Shown here piece after piece: positions 1 to 12,042 of a stretch of 64,000 nt of DNA. The DNA lies in the NCBI RefSeq assembly GCF_036850765.1, contig NC_089496.1, positions 103,564,267-103,628,266 of the forward strand. Direction: 5' to 3'. Under the pieces are notes generated by a model that was not told where the DNA came from, ran no database searches, and saw nothing but the letters and a program-made list of their open reading frames with translations. A program made the position numbers and the translations under genes. Each line of letters opens with the position of its first letter. Position 1 is the stretch's first letter. The stretch comes from Saccopteryx bilineata (Eukaryota > Chordata > Mammalia > Chiroptera > Emballonuridae).

Positions 1-1045
1 TTTTCCAAAAGGTTAATATTTATTTTTACAAAGAATGATTTCTCAAATTATAGTTTTTAAAAACACTAATAATTGCCAGTGGCTTCAAACTGACTTCCTT
101 TTATCGGAGAACTAGAATCTCTTGGTTCCCCAGATTTCCTTGATCTTGGTCTGTCTAAATTGTTTAGTTTTATTTGGTGCCACGGAGGCTCCTGCAAACT
201 GATCAGAAGCCTCAGTTTAATACAGAAACAGAGAGGCTCAGACCATGTCAATATAATACTGGTAATGTTTTCCACGTTTATGATTCCAAGGTCAAAGTCA
301 AACCTCTTATTGTATTAATAATAGCAAAGCAAAAATAGGCTTTGTAGTTGTGAATTCATGGTTTTAAAGAATAATTTCCCCACGTTTTTATTAATTCAAG
401 CCATCCATTGAACCACTCAAGGATTCCATTATGTATTCCAATGATATATTTTGCATTGTACCTTTCATTTGGGAAGACTAAGAGAATGGATACGCGTGCG
501 ATTCTTTACAGTCATCAGCATGAGATATTTCCTTTGTTTAAAAGTTATATTGGCTATGACACTACAAGTGAGATGTAGTAAGCTGAACGTTAGTGCTTGG
601 CAGTGAAATGCTGAAAAGTCAGTCTGCCTCCACTCAGTATTGAAAGCATGGTTTGCAGTATAGTTCACCCGCTGTGCATTAAAAGCACAGCCATATATTC
701 TGGATTCGGATTTAGTCTGATTGTGGACCAGCAACAATCAGTACTCTAATAAAAAATCTCCAAGGAAAACTCAGCCTTGCCTCAGCAAACCCTTTCCTTT
801 TGACAGCACATTGAATTCCTGTCTCATTCAGCAGTGGATAGTGGTGAAACTAATCCCAAGCTGTCAGTGCATCACAGGAGGCCTTTGCTTGACCAAAACT
901 TTCACTGGGGACTCAGCTGGCATGGATATCCATCTCAGGTGGCTGGGAGTGAAGATGCAGTTACTTGGCAGCTTCTTTGTCTACCTGAGGGCCTTGCTCT
1001 TCCATAATTCCTACTTGCCACCTTTCCCCACTTTAAACTTGATCT
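1..1045. other. Single-copy non-coding stretch, no gene seen
   Basis: Apparently single-copy, slightly AT-rich DNA. The small open frames here, the largest about 120 codons at 721-1092, show no recognisable domain and no convincing splice sites. I see no repeat signature. Regulatory content cannot be judged by eye. Confidence 0.5.
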
Positions 1046-1354
1046 CGCCCTGTTTGGTGGCTCTGTGTATAGAAAGTCAGCCAGGTTTATGACGTCCCAG
1101 GTTCAATCTGTGGTTAGGGCACACAGGAGAAGCAACCATCTGCTTCTCTCCCCATCTCTCTCTCCCTTCTCTCCCTTTTCCCCTTCCACAGCCAGCGGCT
1201 TGATTGGTCTGAGTGCATCAGCCTCAGGTGCTAAAAATAGCTCTGTTCTTGAGCATTGGCCCTAGATGGGGTTGCTGGGTGGATCCTGGTCTGGGTGCAT
1301 GTGGGAGTCTGTCTCATTATCTCCCCTGCTCTCACCAAAAATAAAAAATAAAAA
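1046..1354 (+). repeat. tRNA-derived SINE, type A, degenerate
   Basis: A decayed type A SINE. The tRNA-like head is eroded, but the B-box remnant GGTTCAATCTG is followed by the diagnostic GCACACAGGAGAAGCAACC, a pyrimidine-rich middle and the conserved GTGGGAGTCTGTCT end, then an A-rich tail. A 12-bp target-site duplication, taaacttgatct, flanks it at 1034-1045 and 1355-1366, which supports L1-mediated insertion. Confidence 0.85.
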
Positions 1355-1366
1355 TAAACTTGATCT

Positions 1367-2094
1367 TCATGAATGGGAGTAGGAATTTGAAGTATAGCCA
1401 AAGATGGCCAATGGTCCCTGTTCTGAGCAGCAGACCTGGACTGTTTGCCTCTCAGAAGGGCAAGTTCATCTTCCTTATATAGTCCTAAGAAACACATCCG
1501 CATCTAGCCAAACCCACTTCTTCTTCTTAAGGTCCTAGGCAGGCATGTAAACCGAGCAGTGTTCTACCTTAGACTCTGCACAGAGGTTTGTTTAGGGCCT
1601 GCTGTGAGAACGACCCTAGCAGCTGGTGTGGCTCATGGGTGCATGGCAAAGCCCAGGGTTCAGTTCCTTTGGAAAACTGAATGTTTCTTAGCACTTTTTT
1701 CCTTGCGAACTTCATATCATTTGTCACATTGTTTTGCTAGCAATGCACTTTTTGAATAGTTCTGTTTGGTTTGTATCTTGCAGATATCAAAGAAGTGAAG
1801 CTTCATTTTTGAGACAAAGAATATCTTCTTCCCTTTGGTTGATTGGCTAGTTATAAGGCACGAGGAGGATAAGAGTTCTAACTCACTTCATGTCAACTTC
1901 CTCCAGAAATTAGGAGATCGTTAGTGATTATAACTCATTTTCCTATCGATTTGTAAGGAAGCAAAGAAATATTCTGCTTTTCTTGCCCAATTACGGTCTA
2001 GATGTAGTAATTAGTATGTCATGGTCGAATCAGTTCAGGAGCACTGGGTTGCAAACACCCGGAGATGTTTCTTTGCCGAGTCTCAGGGCAGTAG
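1367..2094. other. Single-copy stretch with a possible SINE-head relic
   Basis: No gene seen. Around 1612-1676 the sequence CAGCTGGTGTGGCTCATGGG, followed shortly by AGGGTTCAGTTCC, resembles the A and B boxes of an old vespertilionid-type tRNA SINE. This is weak and lacks a tail or duplication. Confidence 0.35.
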
Positions 2095-2345
2095 ACCAGA
2101 GGAGTTAGGAGTGGGGACTCCAGAGCTTCTGCCTGGTTGGACTCCTGATCCACCAGTAATTAAGTGTCAAGCCATTTAATCTCTCTGTACCCGTTTCCTC
2201 ATCTGCAAAATAGAGCCAGAAACGGGGTATATCTCTTAAAGTCGTTGTGAGAATGACTTCAGTTGATACAGGAGGCCCTCACAACAGAGACTGACACTAA
2301 ATAAGCACCTTATACACATGGATTTATAGTGAAAATTAGTAATAA
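2095..2345 (+). repeat. MIR SINE relic
   Basis: An ancient MIR in sense orientation. It reads from a CTGCCTGGTTGGACTCCTG-like head through the core TTAATCTCTCTGTACCCGTT, TCCTCATCTGCAAAATAG and GTTGTGAGAATGACTTC to a TAAATAAGCACC end. Divergence is high, as expected for a family that predates placental mammals. Confidence 0.8.
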
Positions 2346-2723
2346 TTATTATTTTAATTAATGTTTCCAAAAGGAAGATAAACTAGTTGGCCTTTCCCAA
2401 CCTTATTCATTCATCCATTTATTTTCTTCTGTCCAGTATAAACAGCTTTGACTGAGAGGGAGTTTGAGAGTTTACTGGTCAAGTCAATATCATCACAATA
2501 AGCTCAATAAAATAAAAATATATTAATAAGAAAAAAGAATTGCATTCTCATTTATTTGGGCTATCATTTTATCACTACTGCTAGCTTTACTGAATATTTG
2601 CTAATTCACATTTTGATGGTTTTAATGATAGGATATTCTTGAGGGATATCCCATAGAAGGACTCAAAACATTGCATTATCAGTTAATCCCTGAAGGTTTT
2701 CCCTAAAGTCCTTCCTGTCTCTC

Positions 2724-2728
<5 letters not shown>
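2346..2728. other. AT-rich single-copy stretch
   Basis: No gene and no recognised repeat in this AT-rich interval. It ends at the target-site duplication of the next SINE. Confidence 0.4.
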
Positions 2729-2759
<31 letters not shown>

Positions 2760-3082
2760 GAGACAGAGAGTGAGTTAGAGAGAGGGATAGACAGGGACAG
2801 ACAGACAGGAACGGAGAGAGATGAGAAGCATCAATCATTAGTTTTTCATTGAGCATTGCAACACCTTAGTTGTTCATTGATTGCTTTCTCATATGTGCCT
2901 TGACCACGGGCCTTCAGCAGACCGAGTAAACCCTCGTTGGACCCAGTGACCTTGGGCTCAAGCTGGTGAGCTTTTGCTCAAACCAGATGAGCCCGCACTC
3001 AAGCTGGCGACCTCGGGGTCTCGAACCTGGGTCCTCTGCATCCCAGTCCGATGCTCTATCCACTGCGCCACCGCCTGGTCAG
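2729..3082 (-). repeat. tRNA-derived SINE, type B, with poly(A) tail
   Basis: A near full-length type B SINE on the minus strand. The poly(T) at 2729-2757 is its tail. Read in reverse complement, the head carries the A box TGGCGCAGTGGATAGAGCAT and B box GGTTCGAGACC, then AGGTCGCCAGCTTGAG. The short duplication tcaactt lies at 2722-2728 and 3083-3089. Confidence 0.92.
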
Positions 3083-3114
3083 TCAACTTGACATTTTGAA
3101 AACACAAATATCCA

Positions 3115-3270
3115 TTCCCTTTATTCATTCATTTATTTGCTAATTTTGATTGAGTGTGTGCCCAGGACTGTCCTAGGCACTGGGGCTACAGCTGTCAGGA
3201 AGATAGACAAACATCCCAGCTCTCGCGGAACCAGGATTCTGGTGCTCACTGATATGCAGATTTACAGAAA
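3115..3270 (-). repeat. L2 LINE 3'-end relic
   Basis: The antisense signature of the L2 3' end is visible: TTCATTCATTTATTTGCT, then GTGCCCAGGACTGTCCTAGG, CACTGGGGCTACAGCTGTCA and ATCCCAGCTCTCGCGGAACC. It is ancient and strongly diverged. Confidence 0.7.
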
Positions 3271-4095
3271 GCAATAATAAAGCCACAATCAAGTAACTTG
3301 CATTTCTCTGGGCTTCTGAATGCATAAAAACATTGAAGAAATGGCAAAATCAGTTTCACATAAGGTTACATTTAACAACTGAGTACTTAAAACATAAAAT
3401 AAATAGAATAACAGTATTTTACTCTTTTAGAAATAACCTCTAAAGTGAGAGTTTGAGGCCTCAGCTTGGGACATTGGGGATCCTACAGACTTCCTCACCA
3501 CCCACGTCATTTCACCTCAGATTTGTTCTAGGTCCCAGCCTTCATATGAACTCGATCAAAGTACCTGCTCTTTTAACCAAAATAATGAAATTCCCTCTGT
3601 CTCTCTCAGCCTTTGTTCAGGGTAACCTTTTAGACTTACAGATTGTATTTTATCTAGACTAGACTTTTTTAAGCTTAAGGAACATATAAAATAGTATATT
3701 AACATCAAACCCTTATGTCAAAATACAACTGCAATTTTTAAACATTTTAAATTATGCAGCCACATGTGTCTCTGTCTCAGATTAGACTCAAGCTCTAAAA
3801 TAAGACATGAAATGGCTACAATATAACTAATTTTGTATTCACAGAATGCAATTTGGTATATGACAGCAATGAAAAGTTGTTTTATTTTTAATTACAAAAA
3901 TTTTAAATGACCATTAAGTGGACTGGTCACAAGACTCTGAGGTTATTATACGGTAAAAAATTGTGCATACTCAAATATTAATGTAAGGTCCACAAATTAA
4001 TAAATTAAGTGGCACATAATTTTTTGAATATTTGAACTTGAGTTTGCTTCTCTACTTTTTTTGATCAACACTAAGCTATACTATTTGATGTCTTT
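3271..4095. other. AT-rich single-copy stretch
   Basis: AT-rich DNA with no exon, RNA gene or recognisable repeat. The 69-codon frame at 3453-3662 has no identifiable domain. Confidence 0.4.
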
Positions 4096-4230
4096 GAAAA
4101 ATATAGGATCTCAGAATTGTAAGGTTTTAAAGCTGGAGGGGGTTGGTCATCCTCTAATTAGGCTCACTCTTTTTACAGATGGGGACACTAAGGACCAAAG
4201 GGGATAGAGTCAATTGTCTTTTGAATAGGA
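4096..4230 (-). repeat. MIR-like ancient SINE relic
   Basis: GGATCTCAGAATTGTAAGGT, AAAGCTGGAGGGGGTTGGTC and TTTTTACAGATGGGGACACT match the antisense pattern of old MIR-superfamily relics (cf. ...ACAGATGAGGAAACTGAGGC). The subfamily is not resolved. Confidence 0.55.
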
Positions 4231-4439
4231 CATTTTTTATAAACAGAATACTGTATTTAAACTGTATTTAAAACAGAATCCTTATATCCTACCAACACCT
4301 TCCATAAATGCATCAAATGCTCAAAGTGTCAGTGAGTTTGTTAAACAAAAAAACATATATAATAATTAAAAACACTTTTTACACTGCTTGTTTTTTACAT
4401 ACACTTTAGGTCTAGTCCTCATTTTAAAAGCAAATCTGG

Positions 4440-4581
4440 CCTGGCCTGCCTGGGGTGGCGCAGTGGATAAAGTGTTGACCTGGAAATGCTGAGGTTGCCG
4501 GTTCAAAACCCTGGGCTTGCCTGGTCAAGGCACATATGGGAGTTGATGCTTCCAGCTCCTCCCCCCTTCTCTCTCTCTCTG

Positions 4582-4634
<53 letters not shown>

Positions 4635-4680
4635 CCTCTCCTTTCTAAAATGAATAAATAAATACATTAATTAAAAAAAG
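4440..4680 (+). repeat. tRNA-derived SINE, type C, with expanded CT tract
   Basis: A type C SINE in sense. The head has the A box TGGCGCAGTGGATAAAGTG and a B-box variant GGTTCAAAACC, followed by GGTCAAGGCACATATGGGAG, TTGATGCTTCCAGCTCC, a long CT tract at 4567-4640 and an AATAAATAAATA-rich tail. The CT tract is longer than in the other type C copy near 62.8 kb, so it has expanded as a microsatellite. Confidence 0.88.
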
Positions 4681-5320
4681 AGAAATGTTTCAAAGCATAT
4701 CAGATCAGACCAAAAACATTCCTGTTTTGTTTCTTGTTTTTTTGTGTGCAACCATTCCCTAGATGAATTAAGAAAACTAAAGGTCTCTTTTGTTACCATG
4801 GTCTGAAAAAATGTTGCCTTCATTTATAATTTCAGTTGGTCTATTAAAAACAGTCAACTATAATTTAAATACATGATTTCACGTCCTCAATCTTTTGATG
4901 ACCATGCATATTTAATGGTCAGGTCTCATGGAGGATGAGAGGTTGAGTAGGACCTGCAGGCCTTTTCCTCACAGTGCAACAAGGTTGTGTCACCGACTGC
5001 TTCCTGTCCTTTGAGAGTGACTGAGCCATGCCTCTTTATTGGTAAGCATGAATTATGTGTAATCTCTGTGAGGTGTGTAAGGGAAGGGTGTAAGGACCGG
5101 AAAATGTGGCTGCTGAACGGGACACTGGAAAAAATCATGGCAGAGGGAACAGGAAAGAGAAGGGACTCATGAAGCAAAAAAGGACAACATCTACTAGATG
5201 GCCCCCACATGCGGGATTGCGTGGGCTCCTGTGTCTTAACCTCTTGCCTTTCTGTTTAAAACATATCTTGGGATATATTAGAATCATGTATTCCAAACTG
5301 AGATGTTTTTGGGTGGCAAA
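4681..5320. other. Single-copy stretch, no gene seen
   Basis: Overlapping short frames on both strands at 4926-5333 have no recognisable domain. No repeat recognised. Confidence 0.4.
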
Positions 5321-5480
5321 TGTTTTTTTCTGAATATTTATATATGTAATATTTCAGAAAAACATATATTGCATGAAATATAATATGTAAATATATGACA
5401 TAATATATACATATAATATATATATATATCTTGTGCTTACATAATATATGTATAATATATAAAATATGTGAAAACAAAAA
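5321..5480. repeat. AT-rich low-complexity tract
   Basis: About 160 bp of interspersed ATATAT, TATGTAATAT and CATATA words, with many short self-complementary stretches. It is a degenerate microsatellite that could extrude hairpins. Confidence 0.75.
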
Positions 5481-5731
5481 ATATATGTAAGCAGCACATG
5501 TACGGTAGTGAAAGAGATTTCCCCTTAGTAAAATAAATTTATTTGTAAGTTTTCTTTTTTAAAAAAGAGTCAAATTTGTTAACAAAGATGAAATAACTAA
5601 GAGGATAGCGATCCTTGAACATGTCAAAAATTCTGAAGGTCAGATGTGAATGACACATTCAGGAAATATATCTCCACAAAGAGCTTCTGCTATGTGTCCA
5701 TCTTCCAGCCTTCTGAAGCTTAACGGTGGGC

Positions 5732-5745
5732 GGGGGGGGGGGGGG
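5732..5745. repeat. Poly(G) run of 14
   Basis: Fourteen consecutive G bases directly follow GGTGGGC. Such runs are short-lived and error-prone in sequencing, so the exact length is uncertain. Confidence 0.9.
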
Positions 5746-5958
5746 ACTGTGAAGAGTACAGTGTGTAATCAGAACTGACATATTCAAAGTGCACACACTC
5801 TCCAGTCACCTGGCCTTCCCAAACACTCGGACGGGTCCCTGCTCCCTCCCCTAGTCCCTTTGCCAACGGTGTAGAGATGAAGGAATGAATGAATGAATTC
5901 TGTTTCATACAGGCCCAGAGAAGGGGGAAATACTAACCACAGCAAAGCATGTCTCCCT

Positions 5959-5997
5959 CAACACACACACACACACACACACATACACACACACACA
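5959..5997. repeat. (CA)n microsatellite
   Basis: A dinucleotide CA array with one interruption (CATA). Confidence 0.95.
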
Positions 5998-7784
5998 ATC
6001 TATTATATTGTTAGTCATTCAATATAAAGTAGGACAAAATATATTGAGACAAAACTGTCTATTTGGAAACACGTTTTGGATTAGTTGACATTCTGTAGTT
6101 TTACTTTTTTGGGCAGGGGACTTCAAGGTATATAGTTCATACTATATTTTAGCCTAATAACATTTTAAGACAGTAACAACCTTTCAAGAATTGTCTTTAG
6201 AATGAAGCAGGTTTATTTTTCAGGGGAACAAGACCCTCCGGGGCCTTCCAGAATGTTCCATTCAAGACTGAGATGAATCCAACCAGGACTGGACAGATGT
6301 GATTGTCACAGAATATGGGGACTGAATTCCTCTGAGTATGAGGACCGAATGCTAGCACAACATTTGCAAGCTCTCTCTTGCCATGCTTTACGCTTCTCTA
6401 AATCTCCCAGGCATTTGTTTTGTAAAACCCTAAGTGGAGACACATTTGGTGCCATGATTTCAAACAAACCATCTCTTTTTGAACTCGGCAGCCTTGATGT
6501 ATTAACACAATAGCAGATCAAGTCCACAAAATTTCAGATAAACCACTTTCCAGCTACAAAAACAGCCCCCTCAAAAGTCTTAATTTTCCCCACATCTCAT
6601 TTCCTTTTCCCACACTTGAAGAAAGTCCAGCTTGGCGTGTCTTTGGTCAGAGGAGCTGCTGTAGATATACACACTGTTGTGGGCCATCCACAAACAGCTG
6701 TGTGTCCCGTCTTCTGAACCTACTTACGAGATAGTGTCAGTTCACTTCCTGGGCACCCTGAAACACAAGGTGAGGTCATCATGACCACATTCACCATTTT
6801 GTAGGCCAAGAATGAGTAGGCATTAGTAACTGAACACTCTAACAAATAAATGATTGGGTTAAAATTAGGATGCATAATCTTTCTTACAAGAACCCTGTCT
6901 GATCAACCTATTTTTTTTGCAACTCTCTTCTGAGATGGAAAGAAAAAGAAATAAAGAAATGTTGTCCTGAGTTCTGCATTTTGCCTAAACTAATATGCTT
7001 AGAGTAGTTAAACACTATCACATTGCTTTTTAAAGTCAATATGAAATATTTCAGCTGGATGAAGCTGATCTATTAAAAATTCAAAATGATGATTTGGATA
7101 AATATAACTGCATTTATGTTGTTTAATTTACTTGTGAAAAATAGTGTCAGAATAAAATAACCTGAATAAATAAACTACCAGAAAATAGCCCAGAATAATT
7201 ACAAAGAATAATGTGAGAATCCAGGGTAATTTCTCTTCAGTCCGATACCAAAATGTTTTATGATGATACAAATGCTTTGTAACTATATTACAGAAACTTA
7301 AAATTAAAGAAAAAAAAAAGGAACAAGAATACAGACATCCTTGAGGGCAAAAAGGTGCACATCTCAATGAGAGAGAGGAGAAAAAATGATTTATTCTGTT
7401 TTTCTAGCGCGGCTTGTTTCCAGGTGTTCACCTTTTGATCTGGCTGCAGGCAACGGCTTTCTGAAGTGGTTTCTGATGGTGTCTGACATCATTTATAGTA
7501 CTCTTGAACAATCTTGTAATGTGCTAAACTACACCAAATTAAGTGTGTTAGTGGCCAAAAAGGAGCCCAATAGGCCCACGAGTATCGTGAGTGTTTTGCT
7601 ACCACTTGCTGCCTCTTGTCTTTGCTGCTCCGAGGGAAGATGTGAAGTTTTCTGATTCTCTGAGACCTCAAGTGGAGGATTTGGTAAGAGCTGTAACAGA
7701 TCTAGGATAAGTGTGAAAGGATTCAACAGTCTGAAGCAGGTGGAAATTTACAAGTTGCCCGATTCTTATCCTGTTTGAGTCAGT
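5998..7784. other. Single-copy stretch, no gene seen
   Basis: About 1.8 kb with no recognised exon, RNA or repeat. Short frames at 6306-6527, 7128-7367 and 7386-7655 have no recognisable domain. Confidence 0.4.
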
Positions 7785-8040
7785 CATGTATTGATTGATT
7801 GATTCATTTATTCAATGACCAAGTATCCATTGAAGTACCACTCTCGGTGATGTCTGACCCAATATGTCATGTAGGAAATAGAGAGGAGAGATATCTGATC
7901 CTGATACTTCAGAGTTCACCGTCAATACGAGAGGAGTCATCTATAAATGAATTCACTCAAATGTAGACTTAAAAAGTGGTGTTATGTATGTGTTCAGGAG
8001 AGGGAGAGATTTCTTCAAGTTGGGATAATCAAGAAAATAT
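7785..8040 (-). repeat. L2-like relic
   Basis: ATTGATTGATTCATTTATTC followed by degenerate material ending near GGGAGAGATTTCTTCAAG resembles an antisense L2 3' region. It is highly diverged, so this is a tentative call. Confidence 0.4.
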
Positions 8041-8135
8041 TCAGTCATTGATACATCTATTGGTTTAACATGTATATTTAGTTGAAGAGTCTTATGAGGA
8101 AGATATAGGTATAGAAGCAATTAAAATTCACTTAT

Positions 8136-8820
8136 CTGATCATTCAACAAATACATATTAAAGGCCTACCGCATGCCAAGCACTGCTTTAGACTCTAGGG
8201 GTTGTCTGGTGAGCAGGCAAAGCCCTTTTCCTTGTGGGGCATAGTTTCTAGTACAGGAGATAGTCAATAAACAAGTTAAGCGTATATATCAGTGGTAGTC
8301 AACCTGGTCCCTACCGCCCACTAGTGGGTGTTCCAACTTTCATGGTGGGTGGTAGCAGAGCAACCACAGTATAAATAAAAAGATAGATTTAACTATAGTA
8401 AGTTACTTTATAAAGATTTATTCTGCCAAACTTAGCAAAAATTTGACATAAAGTACTTGGTAAGTAATTATTATTATATGCTGTAACTCTGCTTTATCAA
8501 TTTTATAAAGTAAAGTTACTTCCCTACTTTATAAATCACCATTACTGTGGAACTGGTGGGTGGTTAGAAAATGTTACTACTAACAGAGATACAAAAGTGG
8601 GTGGTAGGTATAAAAAGGTTGACTACCCTGGTATATATGATAATAAGTACTGTGCAGAAAGAAAATGATTAGCAGAGAAGATAACAAAGAGATGTAAATG
8701 GTCACTTCGATGGGATGTCCAGGGAAGGCTCTGGAGGAGAGAGGCCCAAATGATGAGAGAAGTAGAACCTCTGGGAAGAGCATTCCAAGCAGAGGAAGTG
8801 GCGAGCGCAGGCCCTGGGAA
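8136..8820 (-). repeat. L2 LINE relic, split by a hAT insertion
   Basis: Antisense L2 3' end: ATTCAACAAATACATATTAA, GCCAAGCACTGCTTTAGACT and ATAGTCAATAAACAAGTTAA. It resumes after the hAT element with AGTACTGTGCAGAAAG, CCAGGGAAGGCTCTGGAGGA and AGAGCATTCCAAGCAG. The hAT at 8290-8630 sits inside it, so the L2 is older. Confidence 0.7.
8290..8630. mobile_element. Non-autonomous hAT transposon (hAT-a), 341 bp
   Basis: The left end CAGTGGTAGTCAACCT and the right end (reverse complement CAGGGTAGTCAACCT) form terminal inverted repeats. A perfect 8-bp target duplication, gtatatat, lies at 8282-8289 and 8631-8638; 8-bp duplications are diagnostic of hAT. There is no coding capacity, so it needed a transposase in trans. 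The ends resemble the SPIN-type CAG-nGG-TnnTCAACC pattern (inference). Confidence 0.9.
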
Positions 8821-10107
8821 TTGTCAGGTTATGCTTACGGAGCAATGAGTGGTGGTCTCATTTAGAATAATGTGATTCGCAGAACTACTTTTTATACAGA
8901 AGTTTTGGTAAACTTCATTGGGTAGCAGCTTATCATCAGAATGTGTTTTCAAATTAAAATGTTAGAATAAAGCTTATGGAAATTACAGCTTGGCGCATAC
9001 CAAACTCTTGTCCACCTGCAAACAGGAAAGGCTTCCAAAATAACTCTTATTACCATTTTGACTCAAAGTATGATGTATTTGATGGCTACATTTGGACAAC
9101 ATATGCTACTATTAAGGGAAACATATCCTTTGCCTGTATCACCTAGATTGTCTAATGTCATTCCTCCAAACAGGCTAATTATTCATTTCTCTATATTGCA
9201 TGTGCTAACAATTCCTTAGGGTACTAATTATCAAACTTTGATAGACATGATAAGCTATATCAAATTCCTTCATGACAGTGTCTCTCCAACGTCCTACTGC
9301 TTGGGAACAAACCGGTCTTGTGTTTATTTCCACCAGGGACTATCTCAACCTCAGTATCACTTCTTCAATGGTAAGAAGCAGCTCCCATCATTTAAAAGGC
9401 ATTGAGCAGAAATCGTGGCGGAGGCAGCATATCTGAGTATTGGTACCACACACATTCTTATGTGCATCTCCACAGGAAAAGTCACTGCCCTTTGTTGTGC
9501 TTATTAGCTGGTACAGTTCGCTTTACTTTCTCTAAGGCCCCCGAGAACAAAGGGCCTTCCCTTTGCAGCGAGGCACCGGGTCTGCGGATGACTCGGTCTG
9601 AAATACCAATGGGAGGAACTCAAGTATCCAACAGCTCTGTTCTTCCTGACGCTGTGCCTGGGGAAGACCTCCATTCTCCATGTGATTTCTCTCTTCTGTA
9701 CATTTCCACTTGGTGATACAAACTACTTCAGAGGTATCAAAGTCATTTCTCAAGGCAAACTGTCCTGTTTCAAAGGGCCATCTTGCTTTCTGCTGCCGGA
9801 ACTCACTGAACAGATAACTCCAAGATCTCTGTCATTGCTGTCAGTCTGATTTTGTTTATGGGTTTGGTTTGACTGAGCGATGGATGCTTAATGTTTTCTG
9901 CTGTTCCATTTCTATCCTTCAGAGTCTGGAGGCATTTTTTCCAAACAATAAATATCTGCGTAGAGTTTTGTTTGTCATTCAATTGGACTAATTTAAAAAA
10001 TGTTATTTGTTACTCTTCTCCTTATTGTTAGCTGGCTTTATTATTGCTAGTCATAGAGAAAGGGTCTTATTTGGACTTTTTGTAAAGAAGAAAATGAGAA
10101 AGAGTAT
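8821..10107. other. Single-copy stretch, no gene seen
   Basis: No exon or repeat recognised. Overlapping 104- and 73-codon frames on opposite strands at 9402-9753 lack domains and conserved splice context. Confidence 0.4.
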
Positions 10108-10110
10108 GAT

Positions 10111-10157
<47 letters not shown>

Positions 10158-10202
10158 TAGATATAGATATAGATATAGATATAGATATATAGATATAGAT
10201 AT
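10108..10202. repeat. (GATA)n / (GATATA)n microsatellite
   Basis: A tetranucleotide GATA array passes into a hexanucleotide GATATA array. Confidence 0.95.
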
Positions 10203-10211
10203 CCATTTTAA

Positions 10212-10400
10212 AGCCTTAACACCAGAGGTGACTTTAAGGATTATTTAGTCCAACCCATTAATATTGCAAATGGGGAAATTGAACCCTATAGAATTTAAAT
10301 TATTTTTCCATTGTTATAGGACTAATTGGTCATGAAGTCAGCATTAGGATTCAAGTCTCTCGACTCTGTTCCAGGAATGGTTTTCTCCCTGCTACATGGT
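10212..10400 (-). repeat. MIR-like ancient SINE relic
   Basis: ATTATTTAGTCCAACCCATT, GCAAATGGGGAAATTGAACC and AGGATTCAAGTCTCTCGACT follow the antisense MIR-superfamily pattern (fraction of an old repeat with '...TTTTACAGATGAGGAAACTG'). Confidence 0.55.
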
Positions 10401-11692
10401 CTCTAATCTATGGGCAGTGAAAATGGAAACTGTGACCTCAGATGACTTCATTTCCTAATTAGCCTTCTTATGTCATGAAGTAACTGACTAGATCGATAAA
10501 AATACAGGCATTCATTCCCACGATTGCCCCTTTCCATTCATCCCTGCTTTTGTATGTATCTAAGTAAACGTCCTTTGCCTCCATCAAATTGTGCCTTTGG
10601 TTTCATAGGTAATAGTGATAATAATATACAAGGTTTAGAATTTAAGATATCCGAAGTCTGGAAAGACTTCTCTTATAAGAGTTTCTCTTTATAAGAAAAG
10701 ACTTTTTGATCTCTTATAATAACAATTAACACGGCTCAGCTGTCAAACATGATGACATCCTAGTATAATTTCTACCTAACCATATCATCCAAGTATTCAA
10801 TTTTTCAGAAACAGGGCACCTTTACACTCATTTTAGCCATATCAAAAATGCTAATAATTCCGAATGGAACCATGCTCAGGTTTCCCGAATTGGACAACGA
10901 TTGGCAAGTTATTTAAAGCTGGTGAGTCATAGAGGAAGGAAAGGGAGGGAGGCCATCCTCAAGGCTCAGATGTAAACTAGATGGAGGGACAGAAGGAATG
11001 TTAGGATGGGCACCAAGAAGATAAAGGAGAGTGACCAGGTACACTCAGCTATTGTTGTCCATGGACAAACACCAGCTTGGATTGACGGATCAAAGTGGAA
11101 GAGAAGGGCCATTTTAATTCAAGGAATGGTCTACCATTAGAAACACCCCTCAAGTCATAGAATATATGGTGCCTATCAATTTAAAGCTATGTTCTCCGGC
11201 CGTGTTGGTTTTGTTCATACTGGGCTATCTTTGTGATTGCTGGGGACTTTCCAGAAAATGTAGTATTTAGAAATTTTAGTAGGTCTTATCTGTACTCTCA
11301 TGAAAGAGCAGATTATGGTTCTTTCTTTAGGCATGTATGTTGCAGCTTTCTAAAAATAAACTGGTGGATTTCCTGTTATGTAAAACATGTATATTAAAAA
11401 GGGAGGAAAATCCTGTCTCCTGCTAATATTTTCCCATTCATACTTCTTGTATTTTCTTTCCTAGGCATTCATTTCTTTCCTTATATACTAATTAATTCTC
11501 CCAAAGGAAATTTATTATAAAACCATGCTCTTCTTTAAAAATAATTAAATCTGTATTTTATGAAAAACATTACTTGTGTAATCAAGCAAAAATATATATC
11601 TCAAACCCAAAATAAAACTAAGATAGAATTAGATTTTGGAACCAGTCTTAAAGATAGTGATCAGAAAAACTACTATTCAGTTGGCCATGGCT
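10401..11692. other. Single-copy stretch, no gene seen
   Basis: AT-rich sequence with no recognised exon or repeat. It ends at the SINE target site. Confidence 0.4.
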
Positions 11693-12024
11693 GGTTGGCT
11701 CAGTGGATTGGGCATTGGCCCAGCATATGGATGTCCCAGGTTCTATTCCCAGTTAGGGCACAGAGGAGAGGTGACCATCTGCTTCTACCTGCCTCCCTCT
11801 CCCCCTTCTCTCCCTCTTCCTCTCCCATAGCTAGTGGCTCAATTGGTTCAAGCATGGCCCCAGGCACTGAGGATAGCTCCATTGGAACATGTCAGCCTCA
11901 GGGGCTAAAAATAGCTTGGTACTTGAGCATCAGCCCAAGATGGGGTTTCTAGGTGGACCCTGGTCTGGGCGCATGCGGGAGTCTGCCTCACTGTTTCCCC
12001 TCTCTCAACTAAAAAACAAAGACA
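11693..12024 (+). repeat. tRNA-derived SINE, type A
   Basis: Head GGCCATGGCTGGTTGGCTCA with A-box remnant TGGCTCAGTGG and B-box remnant GGTTCTATTCC, then GGGCACAGAGGAGAGGTGAC and the conserved GCGCATGCGGGAGTCTGCCT end. An imperfect duplication, aaaaactac-(t)-attca-type, lies at 11675-11692 and 12025-12042. Open frames crossing this interval are SINE translations, not genes. Confidence 0.9.
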
Positions 12025-12042
12025 AAAAACTACAGTTCATTT

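Noticed and set aside
5321..5480. AT-rich tract as a replication origin or scaffold attachment site
   Set aside because: AT richness alone does not support this; it reads as a degenerate microsatellite.
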